A stretch of DNA of 64,000 nt from Ananas comosus (lineage: Eukaryota; Streptophyta; Magnoliopsida; Poales; Bromeliaceae). The position numbers were made by a program, and so were the translations under genes. The notes under the pieces were generated by a model, which was not told the DNA's origin, ran no database searches, and was given only the letters and a program-made list of their open reading frames with translations. Positions 11,698 to 22,965 of the stretch are shown here, one piece after another (position 1 is the first letter of the stretch; every line of letters starts with the position of its first letter). Where the stretch lies: assembly GCF_001540865.1 (NCBI RefSeq), contig NC_033638.1:828726-892725 (forward strand), given 5' to 3'.

Positions 11698-13833
11698 TTT
11701 CTTTTAAAAAAAACAAAAAAAAAAAGATTTCTTTACTATTCTGTCCATTTTTTATACTTTATACCGAAAATATCCTTAAAAAATGATACAAATATGTTAA
11801 AAAATTATCTTTTCTTTATAAACAAAGTAAGGGCATTTTGACCGTAATATCCTGAAAATATTTCTAAAATTTTGAGGGGTCAAAAATAGGTTTTTGAATC
11901 TCGAGGGGTAAAAATTAAAAAAAAGGTATTTACAGAGAGATTTTTTTATATTTTAGCCTAAAAAAAAGAAAAAGAGATGATTTAGAACATCATTTGAATT
12001 GTAGATCATAGATTATGCCTAAATGAGTATCTTCATACAAGGGTTTTTCCATTGATTTTGCTAAGAAGAACCATCAAAAAGAAACTCTGAGGCACCGTAT
12101 TTGGATCTGTATATAATTAAAACTGCAGTACGATTACAACCTCGTGCAATCAAACAGCTCCTTTAATTTAACTCAAAAAGAGGTTTTATTGGAAGATAAC
12201 AAGGGAAATATATAGTCTTCAAGATATAAGAGTGTTTGGAGGAACATCCACAGCTTAAATGCACAAACCATTCCCCAATTTTGAACTATTATTACTTTAC
12301 CTAAAACAACCCAGCTTATTGGGCTTAAACTATGGATCTAAAGTGTTTAAACTCAGTTATTACTAGAGCACTTGGTCTTTATATTCTCATTAATTAGGGA
12401 TTCAATAGGATGAGAATTAATATAGATGCCAAAATTTAGCATTCCGCATATATTCGTATTCAAATTCACATCCAAAAAATAAAAAATATATATATGGATG
12501 CAAATATGGTTTCTAAAATCTGATCGTATTCGACCATTTTCAACCTTAGGAAATAAAAAGGATGTTAATTTATATTGTAAGGGCATAAAGTGGTTAGTGG
12601 TTTTTTGCCGTGTTCTCCGTTAATTTTATTATAAATTTCATGTTAAAATTACATTTATGTTCGTTAAATATCAAATTTTATTGAATAAAATATAGGCATA
12701 CAAAGTTTGAATTCGACTATGAACCTTCAATTGAATGAATTGTGTTTTATTCGTGTTAATTCTAATTCATATATGTATATATAAATTATCTGAATAATAT
12801 CGGAATACAAATCCGAGCCATCTGAATCCAAATCAGTTTTTAGCGAATATGGTAATAAAAATTTAGCATTCGATACATATCCGCATCCAAATTCAGACCC
12901 GTAAAATAATATGGATGAAAAATATAGTTTTGTCAAAAATTCGACTGTTCTCACCCCTTACCATTAACAATTCCTTTTTCATTACTAGTGCAATGTGGAA
13001 CATCCTCGACACAAAACAGGCGATGTGAGATTCATCTCATACTAATGACTTGTTCGGCCCAAATCACTGACCCAAAAAAGCTTAACCAAATTATATTATT
13101 GTTGGAGCCCTTAATCCTTACGCGCCCTTTCACAATTTCTTTTCCATCCAATGTGGGCCTATTTGGTGTCACATCACCCCTTTTCGTAGATTCCCCGATC
13201 AAGTATTTAATAAGAAAAATGTAATTTATATTTGTTATTAACTACAAAAAAATATTGAAACTTCCACCTTTTTCTCTTCTAAACCCCTTCAAAATAAGGA
13301 TTGTTTCGGTATGTTGGCGTACATACCTAAATATTTCATTACATATGGATAATATCTAATATACCCTTTAAAACTTTAAAAATATCTTATTTATCCCTGA
13401 AGGACCCAAATACTTTTGTTGATTTTAAAAATTCCTTCAAATATCCCCATTTCCCTTTCCCCTAAAGTTTACTAATAAGGTTGAAGTTTTGAAAACGTAT
13501 TTTAATAATTTCAGAATAAATTTGAAAATTTTGAATAGTCGTAAAGGGTAAATAAGCAAAAAGCCCTTTTAACATAATACCCAACAGATGACTGATGGAA
13601 GGGGGTTAAAAGGGGGTTCAGATAATTTCAGCCTAAAACTCAAGCAGGCAAGATGCAAATTTCCAACCATTCAGGGGGTTTTCTGCATTTCGGCAAAACA
13701 CCACTCCAATTCCTTCTAATATATTCAGCACCCATGTTCAAATGACAACACTAGTTGAGCACATCTTTGCGATTTCAAAGAAAAGGAGTGGAAGAGTAAG
13801 TTACTTGACAACGGCGTTTCCGATCGAAATGCA
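11698..13833. other. Intergenic downstream of methyltransferase gene, repeats
   Basis: About 11740-11960 is a decayed AT-rich MITE-like repeat. About 12410-12560 and 12830-12960 are two related blocks (each with 'aaatttagcattc' followed by 'catatccg/catatatt'-type text). About 13340-13590 is a MITE-like repeat also found at 14372-14600. ORFs at 12353, 12727 and 12988 lie in these repeats and show no domain. No gene is supported. Confidence 0.45.
13340..13595. repeat. Dispersed MITE-like repeat, copy 1
   Basis: Shares ordered blocks with 14372-14600 (tatctaatatacc, then gattt..aaaattccttcaaatat, then atttgaaaattttgaatag, then gggtaaataagc). Copy 2 lies in intron 7 of the methyltransferase gene. 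Ends are not defined exactly. Confidence 0.55.
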
Positions 13834-16800
13834 TCATTTGAGGGTAATTTCGAATATGACTCCCTCGAGGTTCGCTACGGTTGTTCTCGCCCCGTCGACT
13901 TCGTCGATCCGCATTCCGCGCTGAACTGCCTCATCGACTATAACTGTATCCATACTGCTCAACGAAGAAAAAGAGCATCAGTAGGAAATCGCTCCACCCT
14001 TGATCATACTACGATTCACAATGGGCATAATTTAAAACAAAGTTTATGGGTTAATTGCGTTGGTAGCCCCCAACATTCAATCAAAGTTTCACTTTGCCTC
14101 CTATTCTTTTAAAATATGGCCCATTTCGTCATCCGACGTGGGTTTTACTGATGAAAAAAAATGGTTTGAACAGCAGGTTTACATTAGAGCTTACAATTTA
14201 ATAAAAGGATGGTTCATAAAGCTCATTTTAACAGCAAATATCATTTTCAGGTGGAAAGAAACTTTCCGATGCCGAGTTCCTAGTCAAAGGATATTAGGTT
14301 TAGCGTCTATACGTCATCTTTCTATCGAAAAACTTGACATGATGGAATGAGCCAATTTGGCACGCTATTAAAAGTTTGGGATTATATCTAATAAACTCTC
14401 TAAATCTTCAAAAATATCTAATATACCTCTGGTTGACCAAAATGCCCTCATTGATTTTCAAAATCCCTTCAAATATCTCCAAACCCCTAGGATTTACTAA
14501 TGGGATTTGTGGTTTAGAAGGGTATTTTGGTAATTTCAGGGCAAATTTGAAAATTTTGAATAGTAGTCGGGGATAAGTAAGCTAAAGGCCCCCTAAGCAT
14601 CAAGCATTTTCAAAGAATAGGGGCCAAAGTTTCACTAAGGCAAAGGGCGGGAGCTGCTAGTGCAGTTACCACAAGTTATAATACAATGATACTTCAAGCA
14701 TGCTCAAACTATAATGGTTTTGCATGAGAACAAACAGGGGAATCAAAATATATGACAAGGCAATAATGAAGGAATACGAATTTGTATGCAAGAGAGCTAT
14801 AGTTTTATTACAGGAAAAGCAGCAAACTTATCAAAGAGAAATCAATATGAGAAAACACAAACAGTCGAGCTGGGAACTCCACAAAGTAAAGGATTTGAAA
14901 AACTAACTGTAGGACACTTTTAAAATGCATTTTACTTCCCCGAAAAGATTAGGAGCAAAATATACGTGGGAAAAGAAACAAAGGATATATGTGGCCTTAT
15001 GTAGTGGTGAAATGTATTCCACTTGGTTAAAAGATTATTACCAATGACCGTCAAAACGAGATCATCTCCATTGCTCGACAAAGCAAGGTGGAGAAGAAAA
15101 CTAACAAATACTAAGAAAGTTGTGCAACATCATTGGAAAGTTTCAAGCCATTTCACATTCCTCTGAAAAACCCAGGAACAGAAAATACTGAGATCAGGAG
15201 GGAGGTATGGGAATTATTTGATAATTAAAGGTATTCTATTTGTCCAAAGGTTTGTATTGTCGGCACAAGATCAACTCTACCAATCGTTTTTAATAGTAGT
15301 GCATTATTTTTGTCCTTTCGATGTATTCTTGCATGGATTGACTTGTACACAAAGGACTAAATGCCGTGGCACAAGATTGTCCCAAGTACTTACTGTCACA
15401 GTACAGCAGAGTGCATGCCGTGCCATGCAGATGTGTGCTTGTCACAAAAATATCTATGTGCCAACACACCGTGACACGGAATATTTATTTTCCTTGGCAC
15501 TAATTTTTTCTAATTGCTTATTATATATCTTTATCAAATCTTTTACACTTTATTAAGATAATTACTTGCTAGTTTCAAAGAAAAGAGGATGTTGAGTCAT
15601 GCCATCGGTACAGAGCTCGTATCGCGCCAATATCTTGTTGGTAAGGTACGGCAAAGAGGGCAAAGCCTATGCTGATGGACACTTAAAAGCTTTCTTGTAC
15701 AAGATGATTTTCTCAGGTAGTAGATTCTTACTATTGAGAATCCATACTCTAGAAATTCTACATGTCAATTTCTGATGTTTATGCGAGATAACACACTATA
15801 CACTGTAGTTTATGTGCTGTAAATCAGAAACAGAAATAGAAAACATTTAAATATGTGGACCTTGTAGAGCCTTCCTAGAAAAGGACCATATATTCAGTTG
15901 ATTCATATTTGAGCTCTTAACAAAAAGGGGGGAAAAAAGATATGCTTTGAACCAAAGAGATTGGGTGGATAAAACACATACTTCTTAGCTCGAGATATGT
16001 AGGCCAAAATGAATCTGCATTTGCTCCCCTGGGTGCGCAGAAGCTTCTCTACCGTGTCAAAGAGAGGAGGAACGCTCGACTGTTGAAAGCTTGCTAATCA
16101 TTAAGGACGAAGATGAATGGTCGTAACAAGCAGTAAAGTAAAAAAGAGATGAAAAGGATATAAATATCAGCTCCAAGAATGAGGTCAAATCCCCTCGGAT
16201 GTCTCTCCAAGATTTGGCTAATCTGATCAACATTTCCCCACTCTAGCTTCTCAGCTTTGAGCCCTGAAAACAAATTGACGGCAAAATTTGTGTTCGATTT
16301 AGCTCCTGCGCGCAGATGGTGCTTTCTAATTTCTGATGCACATTTCTTAGTTGTCATCATCGCCGGTTCGAACTATAGAAAGAAATCAAACTGTAGAGAA
16401 ATTTATAAGATTGAATCCTCCAACCTGTCGATCCTGGATTACCCAGCGATGACTGAAGTTCTATGTTCTTCTTAATGATCTGCAAATGGCAAACTAAGAG
16501 ATTAAAATTCAATAGATTGCTAAGGATTTCAAAAACTAAAAAATTTTATATATATATATACACACACACTCAAGCAGAGGAACTAAAACCAAATATTGCT
16601 GGGGGGATAATTTTATTTCACGAATATGTAAAACATACAGTTACGCCCAATTGTACTTACATGCTAGCTTTGAAAATTACAGAAAATGCACAAAAAGAGC
16701 ATCTGTAACGTAGATCCTCCATAACAATACGAATTAAGAGTTACACATGCATGAACAAAACGAATATTTGTCCTGTCCTAATAAATAATATCTATGAAAG

Positions 16801-18807
16801 CTCTGGACACAAGGAAAAAAAATGTGAGCATGTAAATGGTACTTTATGGGTTGGTGATTAGACCTTGCCTCAAGAACTTCTTCATTATGATCGGTCAAGA
16901 CAACCTCCCGGCACAACCGACTGCACAGTATGCCGGTAATGCCTAAAAAGAGAACATAACTCTGTTGGTTTTACGAGTAATTCCAAATAATTTAAATAGA
17001 ATTGAATACCAATCACACTTTACCAACTCCAGATCCTAATTCGATCACCGAACGGCCTTCGAGAATTTCAGCATGCAGCGAGAGGAAATTGTTTAGAAGA
17101 ACTGCACCTGGCCATACTAACTGCCCAGTAAGATCATAGTCCGCTGCCATGCAAACAAATAATATACAACAATAAGTGATTACTACAATGCAAAAATAGT
17201 ACCATCTTAAACAAGGAGTACCGTGACACGGGGTCGTACCGGAAACTTGCCGGCACGGTACGGCACTGTGCGTGCCGGTCACAAAAAATTCATGTGTGCC
17301 GACACATAATTGCATGAAATATTTATTTTCTTTAGCAACAAAATATTTTAACTATTTATTATGTATTTTTATCAAATCTTTTGAACTTTATTAAAAAAAA
17401 TTATTTACTAATTTAAAGAATAAAGGGTTTTGAACTGTGCCATTGACACGGGGGCTGTATCGTGCCAATATCTTGTTGGCACGATACGGCACGGTAGATA
17501 AGGTCCGTGCCGATGGGCACTTAAATCCTTGATTTTAAACAATAAGCATGTTAAGACTTGAGCATATTCAAGAAGATGGAAACATTTATCGGCTTCATTA
17601 GAATTTCTCCTACAAATTGGAAACTTCCATACAGTGTTTTCATGTAAGCACATTTAGAACTGCAGCAACAAACAAATACTAGTATTGTGCGTATAAAACC
17701 TTTGTTTTACCTCAAATACTATTTCTTATTATTCAAAATATCAACATCCTTCGAAGCTACGAAAAGCAAGAATTAAAATTTGAGGACCAAACCTGCAATT
17801 TATCCTCATCATACTGTGTCTCGCGGTTGAAGTTATAAAGAACACCAAATTTCTTTCTTAATTGTAACTCGGCTGAATAAATTTAGCTCGGAGCAACGTA
17901 ACCCTCGAACTTTTCAGTTTCCTAGTCGAATTTGATCCACAAAATTCGATTTGATGCAATGAATCCACCCATTACCAAATGAAATGGCAAGTATTGATGC
18001 AAAATCAAAATTAGGACTAAATTTACCCATCCCTTTTGTCATCAAAATCATAATTTCAATAACCTATAACTTCCTGAAATAGTTTAATTTACCATAAAAT
18101 ATTAATTGGCAATGAAACATAACAATTGCAAGGCATATCTACAATCCTCTCATATGATTTTTTTTTCCCTTTTTTCTGTTAAATTAGAACTCAACTATTA
18201 ACCAACTACAATAAATTACGCTAAATTAACAAAACAAAACATACAAAGGCCCAAAAAAAGAAAAATGCTCAAAACAATTGCAAGGCATAACACTAAATAG
18301 TTTAATTTACCAGAAAATATTAATTAGCAATGAAACATAACAATTACAAGGCATATCTACAACCCTCTCATATGATTTTTTTTTTCCCTTTTTTTTTTGT
18401 TAAATTAAAACTCAACTATTAACCAACTACAATAAATAACACTAAATTAACAAAACAAAACATACAAAGGCCCAAAAAAAAGAAATAAGCTCAAATCACA
18501 ACTACGCAGAGAATCTAAACTAAAACCGATAAAAAATTATACCAAAAAAAATAGAGAAAAAAGAGAAATTCAACAGTAAATGGGGCTTACTAGAAGCGGA
18601 TCGAAGGCAAAAGAGCTGAAGCACGTGAGATCCGAAGGTGAAGGTGGTGAGCTCGTAGCTTAATAAAAAAAGGGATAAAATCGTTATAAAAAGAGGGGGA
18701 AAGAACGAAATTTTTAGGGTTTTGGGGGTATTTTACCTTCGATCGACGAAGAAGGAGCTGTCGATGCAGATCGTGTCGTCTTCGTCGATTTCGCCCTCGA
18801 TTTGCAT
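13834..18807 (-). CDS. METTL21-type SAM-dependent protein methyltransferase
   Basis: Predicted to transfer a methyl group from S-adenosylmethionine to protein lysine (Methyltransf_16/METTL21 family, as known for that family; substrate not inferable). Minus-strand exons: 18807-18737, 18658-18591, 17143-17024, 16942-16869, 16479-16425, 16263-16162, 16093-15982 (or from 16090), 13954-13834; phases agree throughout and give about 239-240 residues. Start: first ATG, giving MQIEGEIDEDD. Seen: motif I VIELGSGVG (about residues 78-86), the acidic strand VVLTDHN, the LEWGN and DLILGADI motifs, and the C-terminal NLEGVIFEITLK before TGA. Intron 4 must start with GC (GAG|GCAAGG), because the alternative GT donor breaks the frame. 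Intron 6 (16161-16094, 68 bases) starts ATATCCTTT and contains TCCTTAAT, U12-type signals. Intron 7 is 2.0 kb and repeat-filled. No frame breaks, so probably functional. Confidence 0.9.
14372..14600. repeat. Dispersed MITE-like repeat, copy 2 (in intron 7)
   Basis: Collinear with 13340-13595. It lies inside the last intron of the methyltransferase gene. The ORFs at 14060, 14376 and 14724 are in this intron and are not considered genes. Confidence 0.55.
15333..15695. repeat. Intronic repeat with 'cgccaatatcttgttgg' end, copy 1
   Basis: Collinear over about 330 bases with 17215-17530: shared blocks include 'gtgacacgg', 'tttatcaaatctttt' and 'gccaatatcttgttgg', with 'gatgggcactta'/'gatggacactta' at the right. 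It is in intron 7 of the methyltransferase gene, while copy 2 is in intron 2. Both have the same orientation. It is GC-rich at both ends and AT-rich in the middle, MITE- or SINE-like. The 112-codon ORF at 15218-15556 lies in it. Confidence 0.7.
16094..16161 (-). other. Candidate U12-type AT-class intron
   Basis: On the minus strand the exon ends GATATTT and the intron starts ATATCCTTTT, a perfect U12 AT-subtype 5' splice site. A U12-like branch site TCCTTAAT lies just before the 3' end. Two in-frame 3' sites exist: AG before CAAGC (68-base intron) or AA before GC (71-base intron, which restores a Cys after GADI). No GT donor near the exon end keeps the frame. Confidence 0.75.
17215..17530. 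repeat. Intronic repeat, copy 2 (intron 2)
   Basis: Same family as 15333-15695, with better preserved GC-rich ends. The right end can pair with itself: 'cgtgccaatatcttgttggcacg' text at about 17461-17484 reads as a hairpin with a 7-base stem. ORFs overlapping it (17013-17315 upstream part, 17408-17653) are intronic except for the real exon at 17024-17143. Confidence 0.7.
18060..18490. repeat. Direct repeat of about 200 bases in intron 2
   Basis: The block at about 18080-18275 ('accataaaatattaattgg' to 'gcccaaaaaaagaaa') is repeated at about 18310-18490 with few changes, differing mostly in homopolymer lengths. It lies in intron 2 of the methyltransferase gene, between 17144 and 18590. No function is inferred. 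Confidence 0.75.
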
Positions 18808-18969
18808 TTTTTAGTGTTTGTTTTTTTAAAAAAATTTATGATCTCACCCTTTTACGGGTTCATTAGTAGGTATTGTTTGGTTCAGCAGTAGGAATAGATG
18901 TAATTTTTTAAAGAATAAATTGAAACAAGATTAAGATTAATGATTAAAATCCAATAACATTGGTAATTT

Positions 18970-20065
18970 TTTTTTTTTGCATTTGGCTCTCAAAAAACAA
19001 AAAAATTATTTTTACAAATAATCCCATCAAATTTGTAATTATAATTTTGATCCTACCCCTGTCATGGGGCTTTTTTATAAAATGGCCCTCTACAAAATTG
19101 TAATTGGCAAAATACCATGTGAAAATTTTATTTGTAAAATTAACCCTCTTTTCGCCACGTAGACGTCACGTCAGGGTTTTCTTACAAAGACGGTGAATCG
19201 TTTGCCGTTTTCTCTTATTTCTTTTAAAGGTGGTGAATCGTTTTCCGCTTTTACCTATTTTTTTTAAAGGCGGTAAATCGTTCACCGCTTTCTCCCATTT
19301 CTTTTAAAAACGGTAAATCATTCACGTCTTTCACTTATTTACTATTTGTTTCTATGTCCCATATAATCTTAACAACTTTTAAATCCTAATAATTTATCCA
19401 TATAATTTCATATAAAGGCAGTTAAGATTATATGAAATTATATAGATAAATTATTAGGATTTAAAGGTTGTTAAGATTATATGTAATTTGTTAGAATTTT
19501 TATGTGGTTGTTAGGATTATATATGGAATATAGAAAATAACAGTAAATAAGCTATGGGAGAAAGCGGTGAATGATTCACCGCCTTTAAAAGAAATGGGCA
19601 AACGTGGTGAACAATTCACCGTCTTTAAAAGAAATGGGAGAACGCGGTGAACGATTCACCGCCTTTAAAAGAAATTCTGACGTGGCGCCGACGTGGCGAA
19701 AAGATGGTTAGTTTTACAAATAAAATTTTGAGTGGGTTATTTCGCAAATTTTAAAATTTTAGAAGGTTGTTTTATAAAAAAATCCCTGTCATGCAGGCAC
19801 AAGAATGGAGTTGCTGGAATAAGTTGAATACAGTAATTCATTCACTGTGATTAACTGAAACATGATAAATCATTCACCGTGCTCAAAATACAGTGAATGG
19901 TTCACCGTGTTCAACTTAAGAACCCTCCCCAGTCAGCTTACGTGATGCTGATATGGCGCCTGCGTGGCGGGAATAGGATCAAAATTATAATTATAAATTT
20001 GATGAGGCTATTTGTGAAAAAAAAAATTTGAGAGGGCCAAGCCAAATGCAAAAAAAAAAAAAACC
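18970..20065. mobile_element. Non-autonomous MULE-like element (outer)
   Basis: The left end (tgcatttggctctcaaaa, then ttatttttacaaataatccc, then aatttgtaattataattttg) is mirrored at the right end (19975-20055), giving terminal inverted repeats of about 90 bases. The interior carries GGTGAA..TTCACC palindromes (about 19815-19920) and 'tgatatggcgcctgcgtggcg' text. It resembles the ends of the MULE at 35.28-44.97 kb (tggtaaatggctcccgaaaa, then ttatttttaaaaatagctcc). A second element is inserted in it. The outer target duplication was not found. No ORF is present. Confidence 0.7.
19067..19783. mobile_element. Non-autonomous MULE-like element (inner, nested)
   Basis: The ends ttttttataaaatggccctc and its inverted counterpart (gaaggttgttttataaaaaa) begin inverted arms of about 250 bases. 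It is flanked by a perfect 10-base direct repeat CCCTGTCATG (19057-19066 and 19784-19793), fitting the 9-11 base duplications of Mutator-like elements. The arms hold three or four copies of a unit with 'cggtgaa(t/c)cgttcaccg' plus 'ctttaaaagaaatgggaga' text. It is inserted in the outer element, so it is younger. Confidence 0.8.
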
Positions 20066-20231
20066 CAAGATTAATTGTTGCTTTGAAATTAGGTGTTGCT
20101 AAATAAGATAAATAGTATTCGAATAATTAGATAATTAGTTAAAAAATTAATTAGATTAGTTGAAATATTAATGATGAATTAATACTAATATTGATATTGA
20201 TAATCAATATCAATATCAATATCAATATCTA

Positions 20232-21042
20232 TCTATATACATAAATTATTTTTGCCACGTGGCAGCACCATGGTCTCTCATTCTCAAAATTTCTACTCTT
20301 CAAATATTGCGACCGCTCGCCTTCCTCATAATGTCTGCATCTTTGGCTTTCCGTCTAATTAATTCCTTCCCTATAACGTTTATCTCTTCGGCTTCCCGTC
20401 TCAATAATTCCTTCCCCATAACGTATGCCTCTTCGGCTTCTCGTCTCATTGATTCCTTCTATGTAATGTCGTTGCTTCGACTTCCCGCCTCATTAGTTTC
20501 TATTTTCTAATAGGTGTTGCCCGAGGAGCCTGTGGGCAGGACATATAGCGTCCTCGATAACGACCTCGCCTAATACGTTCGTTCCAATCTCAAGCCCCGC
20601 AGGTGCGCCGCCCTCACCCTCGCCCTCGCCCTCGCCGTCAACGTCGGGTGAGTGGAACTCTAACCCTAGCCCCCAACCTTCCTCCCTTGATCTCGACCAC
20701 TTAAATATTTTGTAATGTATAGTTATGCAAAGAGTGTGTATCCCTCTCCTCTATTAGCTTCGGAGGACGAGAAGTATCGGCTAATATATGGACTTGCCGA
20801 AAAGAGGTTGAAGGCACTGTGGTACTTCACAAAATCGTCGGTGTTAGTAGAAAATGCCCTAAACAAGAATACAAAGGGGTCCGATTTTTATGTAACAAAT
20901 TTTTTTCTCTTATAATTTTTTTGATCTTTCGTTATTTTTCAATGAATTATAATTCTATTCTAAAAATTTTAAAATATTTTTATATTATTAAATATAATCA
21001 AATATAATTATATCAGCCGCATCGCGCGAGTTCCTACACTAG
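20232..21042 (+). mobile_element. Helitron-like unit 1
   Basis: The left end TCTATATACATAAATT (start 20228-20232) is preceded by A, and the right end CACTAG is followed by T (21039-21043), matching the Helitron rule TC...CTRR inserted between A and T. A GC-rich stretch (about 21015-21030) just before the end could form a weak hairpin. Inside are a tandem repeat (20325-20505) and a GC-rich piece (20519-20690) of unknown origin. No replicase/helicase is present, so the unit is non-autonomous. Less certain than units 2 and 3. Confidence 0.55.
20325..20505 (+). repeat. Tandem repeat, about 46-base unit
   Basis: About four imperfect copies of a unit around 'tcttcggcttcccgtctcaa' plus 'aattccttccccataacg'. 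The frame at 20259-20510 is open only because the unit length tolerates it. It reads as a repeated Ser/Phe-rich peptide with no known domain and is not called as a gene. Confidence 0.75.
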
Positions 21043-21334
21043 TAATCTATACAAATAAGTGAAAGGAAAGTCTGTACGGATCCCTCCCTGCGTTTGGGGG
21101 GCCTACCAGCGAGGAGCGGAGGCGTGCCGATTTTTCGCAAATTTTTTTTTCCCCACTGGCGTTGCCCTCCCGCCCCCTTCTCTCTCTCTCCGCGTTGCCC
21201 CCCGCCTCTTCGTCTCTCTCGACGTTTTGCCGTCCGATCTCCTCGTCGAGATCCGTGCTCCCTCCGACCTACCGTCGGGATTCGTGGCGTGATCCTCGCC
21301 CGGGGAGATCTGCCGAGGATCTCCCCCGATCTTT

Positions 21335-21352
21335 NNNNNNNNNNNNNNNNNN
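21335..21352. other. Assembly gap of 18 N
   Basis: Run of unresolved bases inside the GC-rich part of Helitron-like unit 2. Reading frames running across it are not trustworthy. Confidence 1.
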
Positions 21353-21749
21353 GGTGCTGGCGCGAGTTGGCGCCGGTCGGGCTCGAGCCGGCGCGGGGCA
21401 GGCACCGGTGGTGTGGCTGCCCGCCTCTCTCTCTTCGATCTCTCTACACGGATCCCGATCCCGGCGCGATCTTCGGCAATTTTTTTTCCCTCCGCGCTGT
21501 CCCCCCCCTCTCTTTCTCTCTCTCCGCGATCTGCCGTCCGATCTCCCTGCCGAGATCCACGGTCTCTCCGACCTCCCGTCGGGATTCACTGCACGATCCT
21601 TGCCGATGTGAGATCTGGCGAGGATCTCTTGGCCACCGCCTCGCCCCCGCCTCTCTCTCTCCGATCTCTCTCCGATCTTCCTGCCGGGATCCGCAACTCT
21701 CCTCTCTCCTTTATCGCTTTTCTCGCTGTCGGCGCACCCTTCCCTTCCT

Positions 21750-22367
21750 TTGCTTCGTTCATCGAAACCTCCTCACATCGCCTCCTCCTCAGCGGCCATC
21801 GTCATCGTCGTCGCCGCTGCCTCCTCCTTCTTCGACGAGCTCGATTCCGAGGGTGACTCCCCTCGCGGCTCCTCCAAGGTGAGCATTAGCAATTCCTCCC
21901 TTTGGATTCTCCGCCTTCGTTTCCTGGCACTCCCAAATCCCGCCTCTCCTACCTCGCCTTTTCCCGCTGGCTCCGCCTCAGCCTCCCCATCGGCGCAGCG
22001 CCACTTCCCCTTCGCCCCGCGCGTCCCCCGAATCCCCCCTTAGTACTCCCCAACCCCATCTCTCTCTTTCGCGTTTTTTTGTTCTTCGTTGAGGACTCTT
22101 ATCGAACGGGTTTGTGGGCGTGTAGGTGTCGCCCAAGGAAGTGCCCACGCACAAGAATTTCGGGTTGCCGCTTAACTCCTACATGCTACACAACCTGGCG
22201 CACGTGGAGCTCAACGCCATCAACCTCGCGTGGGACACCGTGGCGCGGTTCGCGCTGCTGCGCGACATGCTCGGTGACGAGTTCTTCACCGACTTCGCCC
22301 GCGTGGCCGACGACAAGAGCCGCCACTTCGCCCGGTGCTCCCAGAGGCTTGCCGAGCTCGGATTCAG
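21750..22367 (+). pseudogene. DUF455 (ferritin-like) gene fragment, two exons
   Basis: Exon 2 (22126-22367) encodes an excellent match in style to plant DUF455 proteins (PF04305): SPKEVPTHKNFGLPLNSYML, then HNLAHVELNAI, then WDTVARF, then DDKSRHF and SQRLAELGF. The His/Glu-bearing helices are those expected for a ferritin-like fold. It is bordered by AG at 22124-22125 and GT at 22368, and an upstream exon ending GGSSK (to 21878) splices to it in frame across a 247-base intron. The expected next exons of the family are missing: sequence after 22368 is AT-rich to about 22950. The fragment is open and unbroken but lies inside a Helitron-like unit, so it is best read as a captured, incomplete copy rather than a working gene. 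Confidence 0.75.
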
Positions 22368-22965
22368 GTGAGAAGCTACTATTTTAGTTGGAACAAATTA
22401 GGTGTTTGGATTGAAAATGTATGAATCATTGTAGTTTGATGTTTTGCATTCTATTTATTTGAAAATTAATTAATCTAGCTTATATATATTGCAAAATTAA
22501 TTTGCTTTTCGGGCCACCTAAGTTAAAGTGGTGGGGGGAAAGCTTGGTGTTCTTTTCCATTTTGAGCCAAATTTACTTCGTAAGGTTCAAATTTTTGTTT
22601 TCCTTTTAGTGCAATGTTCAAACAATAGTATTTATCTTTTCCTCCACATTCAAATTTTTGTTTTTCTCTTACTCTGTTCCTTTATGATCATTAAGCATTA
22701 GTAGCCTTTCTATCAAACTTTTCAGAAATTAAAATGCCAGTGCACCTTATTATTCTTGACATTTATCATTTTCTGCTATTCGACCAATTCTTCAAGTGAA
22801 TGGAAACAATAACTGTGTCAAATTAGCTATGAACGAATATTGTAGTTTTTTCTATCATAAAGCAGTAACAGCTATTTCAATAAACAGACATCTTGCTTTT
22901 CGTTAGTATTAGTTAGATAAGCAAAAATCATAAAACTATGAATAATTATAATCAATTATGGAAAG

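Noticed and set aside
15218..15556. 112-codon ORF as a possible small gene
   Set aside because: Lies in intron 7 of the methyltransferase gene and half of it is a dispersed repeat that also occurs in intron 2.
15955..15981. Reading on past exon 7 as the methyltransferase C-terminus
   Set aside because: The frame continues for about 20 unremarkable codons, but a good GTATGT donor is present and the distal exon at 13954-13834 supplies the conserved C-terminus in frame.
21094..21882. 262-codon ORF through the GC-rich region
   Set aside because: Runs across an 18-N gap, is Ser/Pro/Arg-rich low complexity, and overlaps several other open frames on both strands as expected from composition.
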